This document shows, one piece after another, positions 23,219 to 31,827 of a stretch of 35,340 nucleotides of DNA. The translations under genes and the position numbers were made by a program. The notes under the pieces are model-generated. The model worked only from the letters and a program-made list of their open reading frames with translations. It made no database searches and was not told where the DNA came from. How positions within the stretch are numbered: position 1 is the first letter of the stretch; each line of letters begins with the position of its first letter. Origin of the DNA: Acidobacteriota bacterium (lineage in GTDB: Bacteria > Acidobacteriota > Terriglobia > Acidiferrales > UBA7541); the NCBI GenBank assembly GCA_003225295.1, contig QHYZ01000113.1, positions 1 through 35,340 of the forward strand, given 5' to 3'.

Positions 23219-24388
23219 ATGCTTCGCTTTTTCACCGCGGGTGAGTCGCACGGTCAAGCGCTGCTGGCGTTTATTTCCGGGTTGCCCGCGCAACTCCCCA
23301 TTGACGTGCAGTTTATCAATCACCAGTTGCGCCGCCGCCAGCTTGGTTATGGACGCGGCGGGCGGCAGAAGATCGAAAAGGACACTGCCGATGTGTTTGC
23401 CGGAGTTCGCCACGGGAAGACTATTGGGGCGCCCATTGCCTTGCGGATTGAAAATCGCGACTGGGTCAATTGGGAGAAGATGCTGCCGGTGGAGGCCGCG
23501 GAAGAAGATCCGGGCATGCGCAAGCTCGTGGCACCTCGCCCCGGCCATGCCGATCTTGCGGGGTCGCAGAAATTCAACTACCACGATGCGCGCTATGTTC
23601 TGGAGCGAGCCTCCGCCCGCGAGACCGCGGCACGCGTGGCGGCGGGCGCCTTTGCAAAACTGCTTTTGCGCGAATTCGGCACGGAGATCGCGAGTCACAC
23701 GATTCAGGTGGGGCATGTGCGTCTGGAAAAACCAGCCACTTGGAAGAAGATTCAAGCGGTGAGCGCAGACCTGGATTCTCCGTTGCGATGCATCAACGCC
23801 GCCGTACAGGAAAAAATGAAAGCGGAAGTTGACGCAGTGCTCAAGGTGGGCGACACCGTGGGCGGGATTTTTGAAATTGTCGCGCACCATGTTCCCGTGG
23901 GGCTGGGCAGTCATGCGCAATGGGACGAGAAGCTGGATGGGCGGCTGGCGCAGGCACTGATGAGCGTGCAAGCGGTGAAAGCGGTGGAGATCGGAGGAGG
24001 CGTGGCGGGGGCGGGCTCCTTCGGAAGCGAAGTGCAGGATGAGATTTTTTACGAAAAATCAGTGAGGCGGTTTCGGCGCTCGACGAACCGCGCTGGGGGA
24101 CTGGAAGGTGGCATCACCAACGGCGAAGACGTGGTCGTGCGAGGCTACTTGAAACCCATTTCGACGTTGCGCCAACCGCTGCACACCACGGACATGGTGA
24201 CCAAGGAACCGGTGAAGGCCGCCTACGAGCGATCCGATTGGTGCGTGGTGCCGGCCGGCGCGGTGGCCGGGGAAGCCATGGTTGCCCTTGTGCTGGCGGA
24301 TGCTTTTCTGCAAAAATTTGGGGGAGACTCGCTCGCTGAGATGCGGCGGAACTTCGACAATTATGTCCAACAAATCGACGAGTTCTGA
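23219..24388 (+). CDS. aroC: Chorismate synthase
   Basis: A full-length (389-residue) chorismate synthase, catalysing the last common step of aromatic amino acid synthesis: 5-enolpyruvylshikimate-3-phosphate to chorismate, with reduced FMN. Family motifs are visible in order: LRFFTAGESHGQALLAF at the N-terminus, GYGRGGRQKIEKDTADVFAG (about 44-63), ERASARETAARVAAGAFAK (about 129-147), the GGGVAGAGSFGSE region and GGLEGGITNGEDVVVRGYLK (about 292-311). The ATG at 23219 begins exactly at the family N-terminus; the RBS (GGGAA about 10 nt upstream) is weak. Its 3' end overlaps def by 26 nt, indicating co-transcription. Confidence 0.96.
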   Translation: MLRFFTAGESHGQALLAFISGLPAQLPIDVQFINHQLRRRQLGYGRGGRQKIEKDTADVFAGVRHGKTIGAPIALRIENRDWVNWEKMLPVEAAEEDPGMRKLVAPRPGHADLAGSQKFNYHDARYVLERASARETAARVAAGAFAKLLLREFGTEIASHTIQVGHVRLEKPATWKKIQAVSADLDSPLRCINAAVQEKMKAEVDAVLKVGDTVGGIFEIVAHHVPVGLGSHAQWDEKLDGRLAQALMSVQAVKAVEIGGGVAGAGSFGSEVQDEIFYEKSVRRFRRSTNRAGGLEGGITNGEDVVVRGYLKPISTLRQPLHTTDMVTKEPVKAAYERSDWCVVPAGAVAGEAMVALVLADAFLQKFGGDSLAEMRRNFDNYVQQIDEF

Positions 24389-24950
24389 CGCACGGGCCTC
24401 GGCGGCCACCGAGACGCTGCAAACACCGTCTCCCGCGCGCAAGATCTATCCGATCGTTAAGTACGGCGACGCCATCCTGGAGAAGCCGGGCGCGCCCGTC
24501 AGGAAATTCGACGCGGAGCTGGAGCAACTCGTCGAGGATATGTTCGCCTCGATGTACGCGGCGCAGGGCGTGGGACTGGCGGCGCCGCAAATCGGATTGA
24601 GCGTGCGGATCGCGGTGGTGGACGTAACCGCGGGAAAGAATCCCGAAGCCAAGATCGTGCTGGCGAATCCGGAGATCGTTCACGCGGAAGGCGAAGTTCG
24701 GGAAGAAGAGGGCTGCCTGTCAATTCCGGGGTTCCGCGGATACGTGCTGCGGCCGCAATTTGTGACCATCAAGGCACAGAACGCTAAGGGTGAGGCGTTT
24801 GAAATTCGCGGTGAAAACCTGCTGGCGCGCGCGTTTTGCCATGAAATCGATCACCTCAACGGAATCCTGTTTTTGCAGCACCTCGGCATGCTGAAGCGCG
24901 ACCTGATCAAGCGGAAAATCAAGAAACTCAGGAAACAGGGCGAGTGGTAA
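24363..24950 (+). CDS. def: Peptide deformylase
   Basis: A 195-residue peptide deformylase, removing the N-formyl group from new proteins at the ribosome. All three metal-site motifs are intact: GVGLAAPQIG (about 69-78), EEGCLSIPGF (E116-F124, with C118 as metal ligand) and CHEIDHLNG (H160, E161, H164). I choose ATG 24363, inside the end of aroC, which leaves a roughly 25-residue polar N-terminal extension (Ser/Thr/Ala-rich) before the family start RKIYPIVKYGD; a true start further in cannot be excluded but no other ATG or GTG with an RBS is apparent. fmt follows after 148 bp, the usual def-fmt pairing. Confidence 0.94.
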   Translation: MSNKSTSSDARASAATETLQTPSPARKIYPIVKYGDAILEKPGAPVRKFDAELEQLVEDMFASMYAAQGVGLAAPQIGLSVRIAVVDVTAGKNPEAKIVLANPEIVHAEGEVREEEGCLSIPGFRGYVLRPQFVTIKAQNAKGEAFEIRGENLLARAFCHEIDHLNGILFLQHLGMLKRDLIKRKIKKLRKQGEW

Positions 24951-25014
24951 GTGTCGGAGCCGGCAGGACCCCCGCCTTCCCCGACCCGGTCAGAATAACC
25001 GCCAACCGAGGGTG

Positions 25015-25043
25015 GGGCACACCGCTAGAAAAACGGTGCGCCC
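25015..25043. repeat. Hairpin between def and fmt
   Basis: GGGC-A-CACCG, a 9-nt A-rich loop, then CGGTG-C-GCCC forms nine base pairs with one A-C mismatch. It lies in the 148-bp def-fmt gap. There is no T run after it. It may be an RNA-processing structure or a dispersed intergenic palindrome. Confidence 0.45.
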
Positions 25044-25098
25044 GTACAAGAGAAATTCACTCCCATGATCGTGCAGGGTGAGAATTGCAGGTTTAAGG

Positions 25099-26061
25099 AT
25101 GCGAATCGTTTTTTGCGGCACGCCCTCCTTCGCGGTTCCCACATTCCAACATCTTCTCGCACAATCCGAATTTGAAGTGATTGGTGTAATCACGCAGCCG
25201 GACCGGCCGCGGGGACGCGGGCAGGAAATCTCCTTTTCGCCGGTCAAGGAAGCAGCGCTAGCTGCGAATCTGCCGGTGCATCAGCCGGAAAAGATACGGT
25301 CGCCCGAAGCCGAGAGGCTTCTGCAGAAACTCGCTCCCGATTGCGTGGTGATCATCGCCTACGGCCAAATTATCCCGGCAAGATTGCTGCCGGTTCCGAA
25401 ACTTGGCTGGATCAATTTGCACGCTTCCCTGCTCCCCAAGTACCGAGGCGCGGCGCCTATAAATTGGGCCATCGTGAACGGCGAGACGCGAACCGGTGTG
25501 ACGACGATGCGCATAGACGCGGGTATGGATAGTGGGGAAACCCTGTTGCAGCGCGAAATCGAGATTGGCGCAAAAGAAACTGCACCCGAACTCGCGGCGC
25601 GCATGTCCGAGTCCGGCGCGCCGCTCCTGGCAGAGACCTTGCGCGGTTTGGCCGCCGGAACCATCGCCCCAAAACCTCAGAACCACGCGGAAGCCAGCTA
25701 CGCGCCGATGCTGAAGAAGGAAGACGGATGCATCGATTGGAAGCGCCCGGCGATAGAGATTTACAACCGGATGCGCGGATTTGCGCCGTGGCCGGGGGCT
25801 TACACCTCGTTTCGCGGGCAGACCTGCCAGGTGTGGGCCGAGCCGGTGTCGAAAGCGGGGCTCGTTGGCATGCCCAGCGGTATGGGCGGCGGTGCGCCCG
25901 GAACTTTGCTCGGCGAGGAGCATGGATTGTTCGTGTGGTGCGGCGACGCAACCGTTTTGTGCGTCAGCATCGTCAAAGTGGAGGGCCGCAAGCGGGTAAA
26001 GGCAACTGATTTTGCCAACGGCGCGCGATTGAAAAGCGGTGAACGCTTTGGCGACAGCTGA
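25099..26061 (+). CDS. fmt: Methionyl-tRNA formyltransferase
   Basis: A 320-residue methionyl-tRNA formyltransferase, which formylates initiator Met-tRNA with 10-formyl-tetrahydrofolate. The N-terminal Rossmann-type formyltransferase domain carries the catalytic set N106, H108 and D144 in INLHASLLPKYRGAAP and MRIDAGMDSGETLL. The C-terminal Fmt domain follows (about 208-315), including RMRGFAPWPGAYT. I prefer ATG 25099 (protein MRIVFCGTPS, AGG 8-10 nt upstream) over the in-frame GTG 25078, because homologues start here. It pairs functionally with def just upstream. Confidence 0.95.
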   Translation: MRIVFCGTPSFAVPTFQHLLAQSEFEVIGVITQPDRPRGRGQEISFSPVKEAALAANLPVHQPEKIRSPEAERLLQKLAPDCVVIIAYGQIIPARLLPVPKLGWINLHASLLPKYRGAAPINWAIVNGETRTGVTTMRIDAGMDSGETLLQREIEIGAKETAPELAARMSESGAPLLAETLRGLAAGTIAPKPQNHAEASYAPMLKKEDGCIDWKRPAIEIYNRMRGFAPWPGAYTSFRGQTCQVWAEPVSKAGLVGMPSGMGGGAPGTLLGEEHGLFVWCGDATVLCVSIVKVEGRKRVKATDFANGARLKSGERFGDS

Positions 26062-26159
26062 TTGCGCGACGCAAACCACTAGGACATACTTGAAATTTGC
26101 GCCTGGCACTTAAGAGCGGACAGCCTTTGGCGGACTGTAGTAACGGGAGCTCACCTCAC

Positions 26160-27874
26160 ATGAAGATCTCTGAATCCTCAGCAAGACGCGGAATGGTGCG
26201 TTTCCGCGGGAAGGAATTGCGGCGCACGGCAGCATGCTGGATGCTGATTGCGCAGCTTGCGGGAGTGTCTGGTGCGCGGGCTGCGGCCGATAAGTCCACC
26301 CCGACACCAAGTCCGGTAAGTACGGCGGGCGATCCCGTCCTGAAAGCAATGCAAAACGAGATCACCCGAGCGACTGCGGAGCTTGGTAAAGCTGAGCAGC
26401 CGCCTTACTACTTGAGTTATACGGTGTACGACCAAGATTTTGTCGTTTTGGTGGGCGCTTACGGCAGTCTGCTGACCGACACCGTTGCTCAAAGGCGCTT
26501 CGCGGACGTGAACATGCGTGTGGGCTTACCGGAACTGGACAACACGCACGGACAGAGCCGACCGAGCGGAGTGAATTCCGGCAGCCTGCCGCTCGGAAAC
26601 GACCAGGACGCCATCGCGCGCGTCTTGTGGGAGCTGACGGATCGTGAATACAAGCGCGCCGTGCCATCGTTGCTGAATGTGCGCACCAACACGGCGGTTC
26701 GCGCTGAGGAGGAAGATAAATCACCGGATTTCTCCAAGGAGAAGCCGCAGACGCACATCGGTGAGGTGCAGCCGGCTGCGTCATTCGACCGCGCGGCATG
26801 GGAAGGGGAAATCAAGAGACTTTCCGGGGTGTTCCGGAAATACCCGGAAGTGTACTACGCGACGGTCATGATGCAGCTCCAGCGCTCGAACGCGAGGATG
26901 GTTTCGAGCGAGGGAAGCGCGATCGTGTCGCCCAGCACCTCTGCTCGATTGATCATGGAAGCGCAGACGCGCGCCGAGGACGGCATGGACTTGTTACGGG
27001 TTGAAACTTTCCAGGCACCGGCAGCCAGTGGTTTGCCGAGCGAAACGGAACTGATCGGCAAGATCGAGAAAATGGCTGCGGATTTGAGCGCGTTGGCCAC
27101 CGACAGCGCGATGAAGAAGAAGGACAGACATTCACGAAGAAGATCGGGCAGGAAGTGCTGCCGAAATTCCTGAGCGTGATCGACGACCCGACGGTACACG
27201 AGATGGCCGGCGTGAAGCTGGCCGGCACCTATGACTTTGACAATGAGGGCGAACCGTCGCAGCGCGTGGAGGTGATCAAGGACGGAGTGCTAAAGAATTT
27301 TCTGATGTCGCGGATGCCGGTGAAGAATTTTGACCAATCCAATGGACATGGGCGAAACCAGCCCGGACGGATGCCCACGGGACGCCAAGGGAACCTGATC
27401 GTGACATCAACCCAAACCGTTCCCGAGTCGGAAATGCGACAACACCTGATTGATGAAGCCAAGAAGCAGGGGAAACCCTACGGCTTGTACTTCGACGATA
27501 TTCAGGGCGGGTTTACGCTGACGACGCGGGCGCTGCCGCAGGCGTTCCAGGTGCTGCCGGTGCTTGTTTACAAGGTGTACGCCGACGGACGTCCAGATGA
27601 ATTGGTGCGCGGGGTGGACATCGTGGGTACGCCGCTGGCGGCGCTGACGCGGATCTTGACAACCGGAGATCAGCCGCGCGTATTTAACGGCGTATGTGGC
27701 GCGGAGAGCGGGCAGGTGCCGGTCGCGGCGGTGGCTCCGTCGATGCTCTTCTCCGAGATGGAGGTACAGAAGCGCGCGCATGAACATGAGCGCCCGCCAT
27801 TACTGGCGCCACCGGGATTTGAAGATGCTGGTGTTGCCGGAGATGCGCAAGCGATGCCGGGGGTGAAACCATGA
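26160..27874 (+). pseudogene. Secreted TldD-type metallopeptidase, disrupted by internal deletion and frameshift
   Basis: Two overlapping reading frames form one TldD/PmbA family gene. Frame one (26160-27173) has a signal peptide-like start (WMLIAQLAGVSGARAAA) and the N-terminal domain to LIGKIEKMAADLSALATDSAM; it then reads nonsense and stops. Frame two, starting at about 27110 with DEEEGQTFTKKIGQEVLPKF, covers the C-terminal domain to 27874. In intact TldD proteins the segment preceding DEEEGQTF contains the zinc motif HExxxH (FFHEIFGH-like); here it is missing at the junction near 27109, together with roughly 40 residues. The metal site is lost, so the product is probably inactive. The stop overlaps the next gene's start (ATGA). 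The deletion could be real or an assembly artefact. Confidence 0.8.
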
Positions 27875-29589
27875 AGGGTCTTCACCTGCCGACGGCTTTG
27901 CCTACTTACCGACGATTGATGGGGATTGCCATTGCGGCTTCACTGGCGCTGAGCGCCACGCCAAGCCGGGCAACGCCCTCGGGATCGCCACCGTCCCCGG
28001 ACGCGGCCATGGTCGCGGCACATACGGCGGCGAAAGGCGATGGGTTGCTCGAAGCGCTGTTGACGGAATTGGACCGCTCCAAGGCGCAGCTCAAAATGGA
28101 TCAGGTGCAGACGCCGTACTACATCGAGTACCGCGTGAACGAACTCGAGGATATTGGAGCCGAGGCGGCTTTCGGAGCCTTGCGCGAAAACCAGCACATG
28201 CACGTTCGCGTCCTGCGAGTGGTAGTGCGCATCGGCGATTACAAGCAAGACAGTTATTTCGGCAGGGGTCAGGGCGAGTCCAGCATCTTGCCGCTGGACA
28301 ACGATCCGATTGCCTTGCGCCACCAGATCTGGCTGGCAACGGATGACGCTTATAAGGCCGCGGGGCAGGCCCTGGCCGAGAAACAGGCGGCCATGAAGCA
28401 ATTCAGCGCTGACCCGAATCCCGTAGATGACTTCGCGAAGGCGCCGCAAATGATTGCCATAGAGCCGACGGCGTCCCTGAAAATCGACGAAGCGGCGTGG
28501 AAGAGAACTCTGGAGGACGTGACAAGTTTGTACAAGGAGTATCCCGACGTGCAGTCGGTGACCGCGTCGGCGAGGTTTTCGGCGGTCAACGAGTATTTGG
28601 TGAATTCGGAAGGTACGGTCACGCGGAGCGGAAAGACGACATACAACGTGCAATTGAGCAGTTCGGCGCAGGCGGCCGACGGAATGCGGCTGAGTCGGAG
28701 CCCGGCGTTCATGGTGGCACGGCCGGAAGAATTGCCGACGCGCGACGCGCTGTTGGGCGAGGCGAAGAAGATGCTGGAAACGGTGGTGGCGTTGCGGCAA
28801 GCGCCAATCGTTGAGGAAGAGTACCGCGGGCCAGTTTTGTTCGCCGCTGATGCGGGGAACGACATCGTAGCGTCCTTGATCGGCCAGAACGTGCTGGGGC
28901 AAAAGCCTCAGCTTGGGAAACCCAATCGGACCACCGGGGCATTCGCGACGAGTTACAAGACGCGCGTGCTGCCGAATTTTCTGTCGGTTGTGGACGATCC
29001 GACGCTAAAGTATTTTCAGGGAAAAAGCCTGGTGGGGAGTTATGCAGTGGACAGCGAAGGCGTGAAAGCGCAAGCCGTCGATACCATCGAGAACGGGATG
29101 CTGACGAATTATCTGCTGGGCCGCCAACCCATTCGTGACTTCTCTACCTCGAATGGACACGGACGGGCCGCGCCGGGATCTTTTCCCGGGCCGAGCCTTG
29201 GTGTGCTGCTGGTGAAGAGTTCCGAGGCGCAATCGCCCGACGAGTTGAAGAAAAGAGTCATCCAGATGGTCACGGATCAGGGCAAGGCTTATGGCTATCG
29301 TGTAGAGACGCTTGGCCCGGCCAATTCGCCGCGGCTGCTGTATCGCGTGTATGCGAAAGACGGGCATGAAGAATTGGTGCGAGGCGCGGTTTTCAGTGAA
29401 CTGGATATTCGCGCGCTGCGCAGCGATTTGATCGCCGTGGGCAATGATCCGCTGGTGAGCAACCGGGTCGGCGGTGCGCCGACGACGATCATCAGCCCAT
29501 CGCTGCTTTTCGACGAGCTGGAAGTAAAGCGAGCGGATACCAGCAAGGACAAGTTGCCGGATTATCCGCCGCCGCCACTGAAGAAGTGA
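27871..29589 (+). CDS. Secreted TldE/PmbA-like protein (metal-free partner of TldD)
   Basis: A 572-residue protein of the TldD/PmbA family with an N-terminal signal peptide (MGIAIAASLALSATPSRA; cleavage near residue 34). It aligns with the broken gene upstream, e.g. VLPNFLSVVDDPTL with VLPKFLSVIDDPTV and STSNGHGR with DQSNGHGR. Between GPVLFAADAG and the VLPNF segment it has no HExxxH motif, as in TldE/PmbA subunits, which pair with the zinc-bearing TldD to form a heterodimeric peptidase. The start ATG overlaps the upstream stop (ATGA), implying coupled translation and a fixed subunit ratio. With the TldD partner broken, its function here is uncertain. Confidence 0.87.
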   Translation: MKGLHLPTALPTYRRLMGIAIAASLALSATPSRATPSGSPPSPDAAMVAAHTAAKGDGLLEALLTELDRSKAQLKMDQVQTPYYIEYRVNELEDIGAEAAFGALRENQHMHVRVLRVVVRIGDYKQDSYFGRGQGESSILPLDNDPIALRHQIWLATDDAYKAAGQALAEKQAAMKQFSADPNPVDDFAKAPQMIAIEPTASLKIDEAAWKRTLEDVTSLYKEYPDVQSVTASARFSAVNEYLVNSEGTVTRSGKTTYNVQLSSSAQAADGMRLSRSPAFMVARPEELPTRDALLGEAKKMLETVVALRQAPIVEEEYRGPVLFAADAGNDIVASLIGQNVLGQKPQLGKPNRTTGAFATSYKTRVLPNFLSVVDDPTLKYFQGKSLVGSYAVDSEGVKAQAVDTIENGMLTNYLLGRQPIRDFSTSNGHGRAAPGSFPGPSLGVLLVKSSEAQSPDELKKRVIQMVTDQGKAYGYRVETLGPANSPRLLYRVYAKDGHEELVRGAVFSELDIRALRSDLIAVGNDPLVSNRVGGAPTTIISPSLLFDELEVKRADTSKDKLPDYPPPPLKK

Positions 29590-29638
29590 GCAGTGTTCAA
29601 TTCGCTCAGTTTTCAGTTCTTGGTTCTTACTAAAGAGA

Positions 29639-29681
29639 GGACGGACTTCAATCCGCCCCGGGACAGACGGAAGTCTGTCCC
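29639..29681. repeat. Tandem REP-like hairpins
   Basis: Two adjacent stem-loops: GGACGGA-CTTCAA-TCCGCCC (29639-29658, one mismatch), then GGGACAGAC-GGAA-GTCTGTCCC (29660-29681, perfect 9 bp with a GNRA loop). No T run follows. The arrangement resembles repetitive extragenic palindromes; whether copies exist elsewhere cannot be seen from one window. Confidence 0.6.
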
Positions 29682-29748
29682 TCGAGGAAGAGTAATTCCG
29701 CAGAGGAAATCGTTGACGGTTCGGAGCTGAAATTCGAGACTCAGTGCC

Positions 29749-30468
29749 ATGACATTGCGCGAAAGACTGGAATGGCTGGGCCGGATAACCCTGCTAGTCT
29801 TCATTCTGGCGTCGGCGGCGTTTCTGAGTGCCATCACGGCGATGCGTATCGCGATTCACGGGCGCGAAGTAACCATGCCCAATCTTGTGGGCAAAAATGT
29901 TTCCGAGGCCAGTCAGATGCTGCAGTCGCGCGGGCTGGTGCTGCGCGTGGCTGACCGCATCTACAGCGATCAGCCAATCAACGTGGTGGTGCGGCAGACG
30001 CCGACCTCGGGTTTGCTGATGAAAGTGTCGCAGCAGGCGCACGTGGTGCTGAGCCTCGGGCAGCGGCAATTGCAGATTCCGCTTCTGGAAGGCAATTCGC
30101 TGCGCGCTTCGCGAATCGAACTTCTGCGGACGGGGTTGCAGGTTGGCGAAGTCTCCGCCGTCACGATGCCGGACCAGCCGGTGGATGCCGTGCTGATTCA
30201 GAATCCGGAGCCTGGCGCGGGAGCGGCGACGCCGCGAGTGGACGTGCTGGTTTCCCAAGGGGCGCGTGAAACGGCGTATGTGATGCCCCACCTGATCGGG
30301 CTGAGAGAGGCGGACGCGCAGCACCGGCTAGATGTGGCGCGGATGCGCCGCAAGGTAAATTATGTGACAGCGCCACAATGGCCGCACGGCGCGGTGATTG
30401 ATCAGTCACCGATGAGCGGCTCGCGGATTGCCGCTTCCTCCACCATCGAGCTTACCGTCGCAAATTAA
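29749..30468 (+). CDS. Membrane-anchored protein with three PASTA domains
   Basis: A 239-residue protein with a short cytoplasmic N-terminus, one membrane helix (about 12-36, ITLLVFILASAAFLSAI) and three extracytoplasmic PASTA domains: about 41-107 (TMPNLVGKNVSEASQML), 108-172 (IPLLEGNSLRASRIELL) and 177-239 (VMPHLIGLREADAQHRL). PASTA domains bind peptidoglycan fragments or act as spacers in Ser/Thr kinases and penicillin-binding proteins; no kinase domain is present here. The start ATG lacks a strong RBS. Genes of this kind are often found near fmt in Acidobacteriota (from memory). The likely role is in cell wall sensing or scaffolding. Confidence 0.88.
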   Translation: MTLRERLEWLGRITLLVFILASAAFLSAITAMRIAIHGREVTMPNLVGKNVSEASQMLQSRGLVLRVADRIYSDQPINVVVRQTPTSGLLMKVSQQAHVVLSLGQRQLQIPLLEGNSLRASRIELLRTGLQVGEVSAVTMPDQPVDAVLIQNPEPGAGAATPRVDVLVSQGARETAYVMPHLIGLREADAQHRLDVARMRRKVNYVTAPQWPHGAVIDQSPMSGSRIAASSTIELTVAN

Positions 30469-30620
30469 AAATCTAAATCGGATGGCCCGCCGGCACTGGC
30501 ACTACTACCCTGCTCTCCTGAGTGCCTTGTTCAGCCCTTCTGAGCGAGGCGGCGGCCTGCGCACGGTAAGAACCAAAGTGAGGACGACCAGAACAGCAAG
30601 ACAGCAGCGGAGGAAAAGTC

Positions 30621-31596
30621 ATGAGCATCCTCGGAGGAAACACTTACCATTCTTGCTTGTCCGCGCTCGTCGTTGCGGTCGCGATCCTGGCCGGCGGCCT
30701 TTGTTGCGGTCAAGAGCCGATTCATGTTGCCGTCAACCTTGTGAACGTGGCGTTCTCCGTGCAGGTTGCGGGCGGCGCGCTGCTGGACAACCTCACCAAG
30801 GAGGATGTTGAGGTTTACGAGGATGCCGTCCGGCAAAGAATCTCATTCTTTGCCAAGAGCATGGACGTTCCTCTGACGCTGGGGTTGATCGTGGACGTCA
30901 GTGGAAGCCAGGATCGTTTCTCCAAACAGCACGAGCACGACCTCGAAGTATTTCTCAAGGAAGTGCTCGGGCCAAAGGATCGAGTGTTTCTGGTGACATT
31001 CGCAAACCATATCCGGCTGGTCAGCGATTTCTCGCCATCCGGACCGGAAATCATTGAGCGCATGAAGGAGTATAAGGAACGGGGGAAGGGTAAGGGCAAA
31101 CTCGCGGAGGTTCCCGAGCTGGGGCCACTCGAGAACCGGGTCCTGGGCACGGCATTTTACGACTCCATCTATTACGCGGTGACAGAGAAGCTCGCGCGGG
31201 AGAGCGGCAGGCGGGCGCTATTGGTATTCAGTAACGGAGAAGACAATTCCAGTTCGCACGATATGATGACTACCATCGAGACGGCGCAAGCCGAAAATGT
31301 CCTGGTTTACGCCATTCGCTACACCGAAAAAGAACATGGAAAACTGACGGCGCGAAACAAATATGGGACCAGGGTGATGGACCGCATCGCCAAGGAGACC
31401 GGCGGGGCACATATCGACACGGAAACAACCGGTCCGCACACGTTTTCAGCACATCGCGGAGGAACTGAGGACTTCGTATGAGCTGGCGTACTATCCGACC
31501 AATTCAGGTAAAGATGAAACCTTCCGGAAGATTGTCATTCGGCCGAAGCAGGCGGGATTGAGGGTCCGGACGAAGACTGGATATTTCTCGAAATAG
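30621..31596 (+). pseudogene. Secreted VWA-domain protein (acidobacterial VWFA-related type), frameshifted near the C-terminus
   Basis: The first frame (30621-31481, 286 residues) starts with a signal peptide (SALVVAVAILAGGLCCG) and the family N-terminus (LTKEDVEVYEDAVRQRISFF). The VWA domain covers about 85-275, with the MIDAS motif DVSGS at 92-96 and the VFSNGEDNSS strand. At a TTTT run (31443-31446) the frame departs; one base on, the expected family C-terminus continues as FQHIAEELRTSYELAYYPTN and further to LRVRTKTGYFSK, stop 31594-31596. One extra T thus replaces the last roughly 50 residues with a 9-residue unrelated tail. GGAGG 7-8 nt upstream supports the start. It may be a real mutation or a sequence error; function may be retained in part. 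Confidence 0.82.
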
Positions 31597-31729
31597 TCTG
31601 CCACCTTTCGAAGACGAGCGGGCCAAGGCAACCCTTTGTGTGACTTGGCGGCATCAGAAAGAGGGGGTAATCTGGCGGGAACTGGCCGAAAGGGCAAAGT
31701 AGTTGTTCGGCTTGGCCTTTCGTTCAGGC

Positions 31730-31780
31730 TATACTTGAGAGTTCGCAGCCGCGGGGAGCCCGCCGGAACATCGCGGGCTC
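31730..31780 (+). promoter_or_regulatory. Leader of the bamD-like gene: -10-like element and strong hairpin
   Basis: A TATACT preceded by GGC (31730-31735) could be a -10 element, although no good -35 is present. About 20 nt further on is a perfect 8-bp hairpin GAGCCCGC / GCGGGCTC (31756-31763 and 31773-31780) with a 9-nt loop. It lies about 47 nt before the start codon and would be in the 5' leader. No known riboswitch is recognised. Confidence 0.4.
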
Positions 31781-31827
31781 TGATGGACGGGTGGCGCGGA
31801 ACCCCAGATTCGAGAGAGAGGTGAAGT

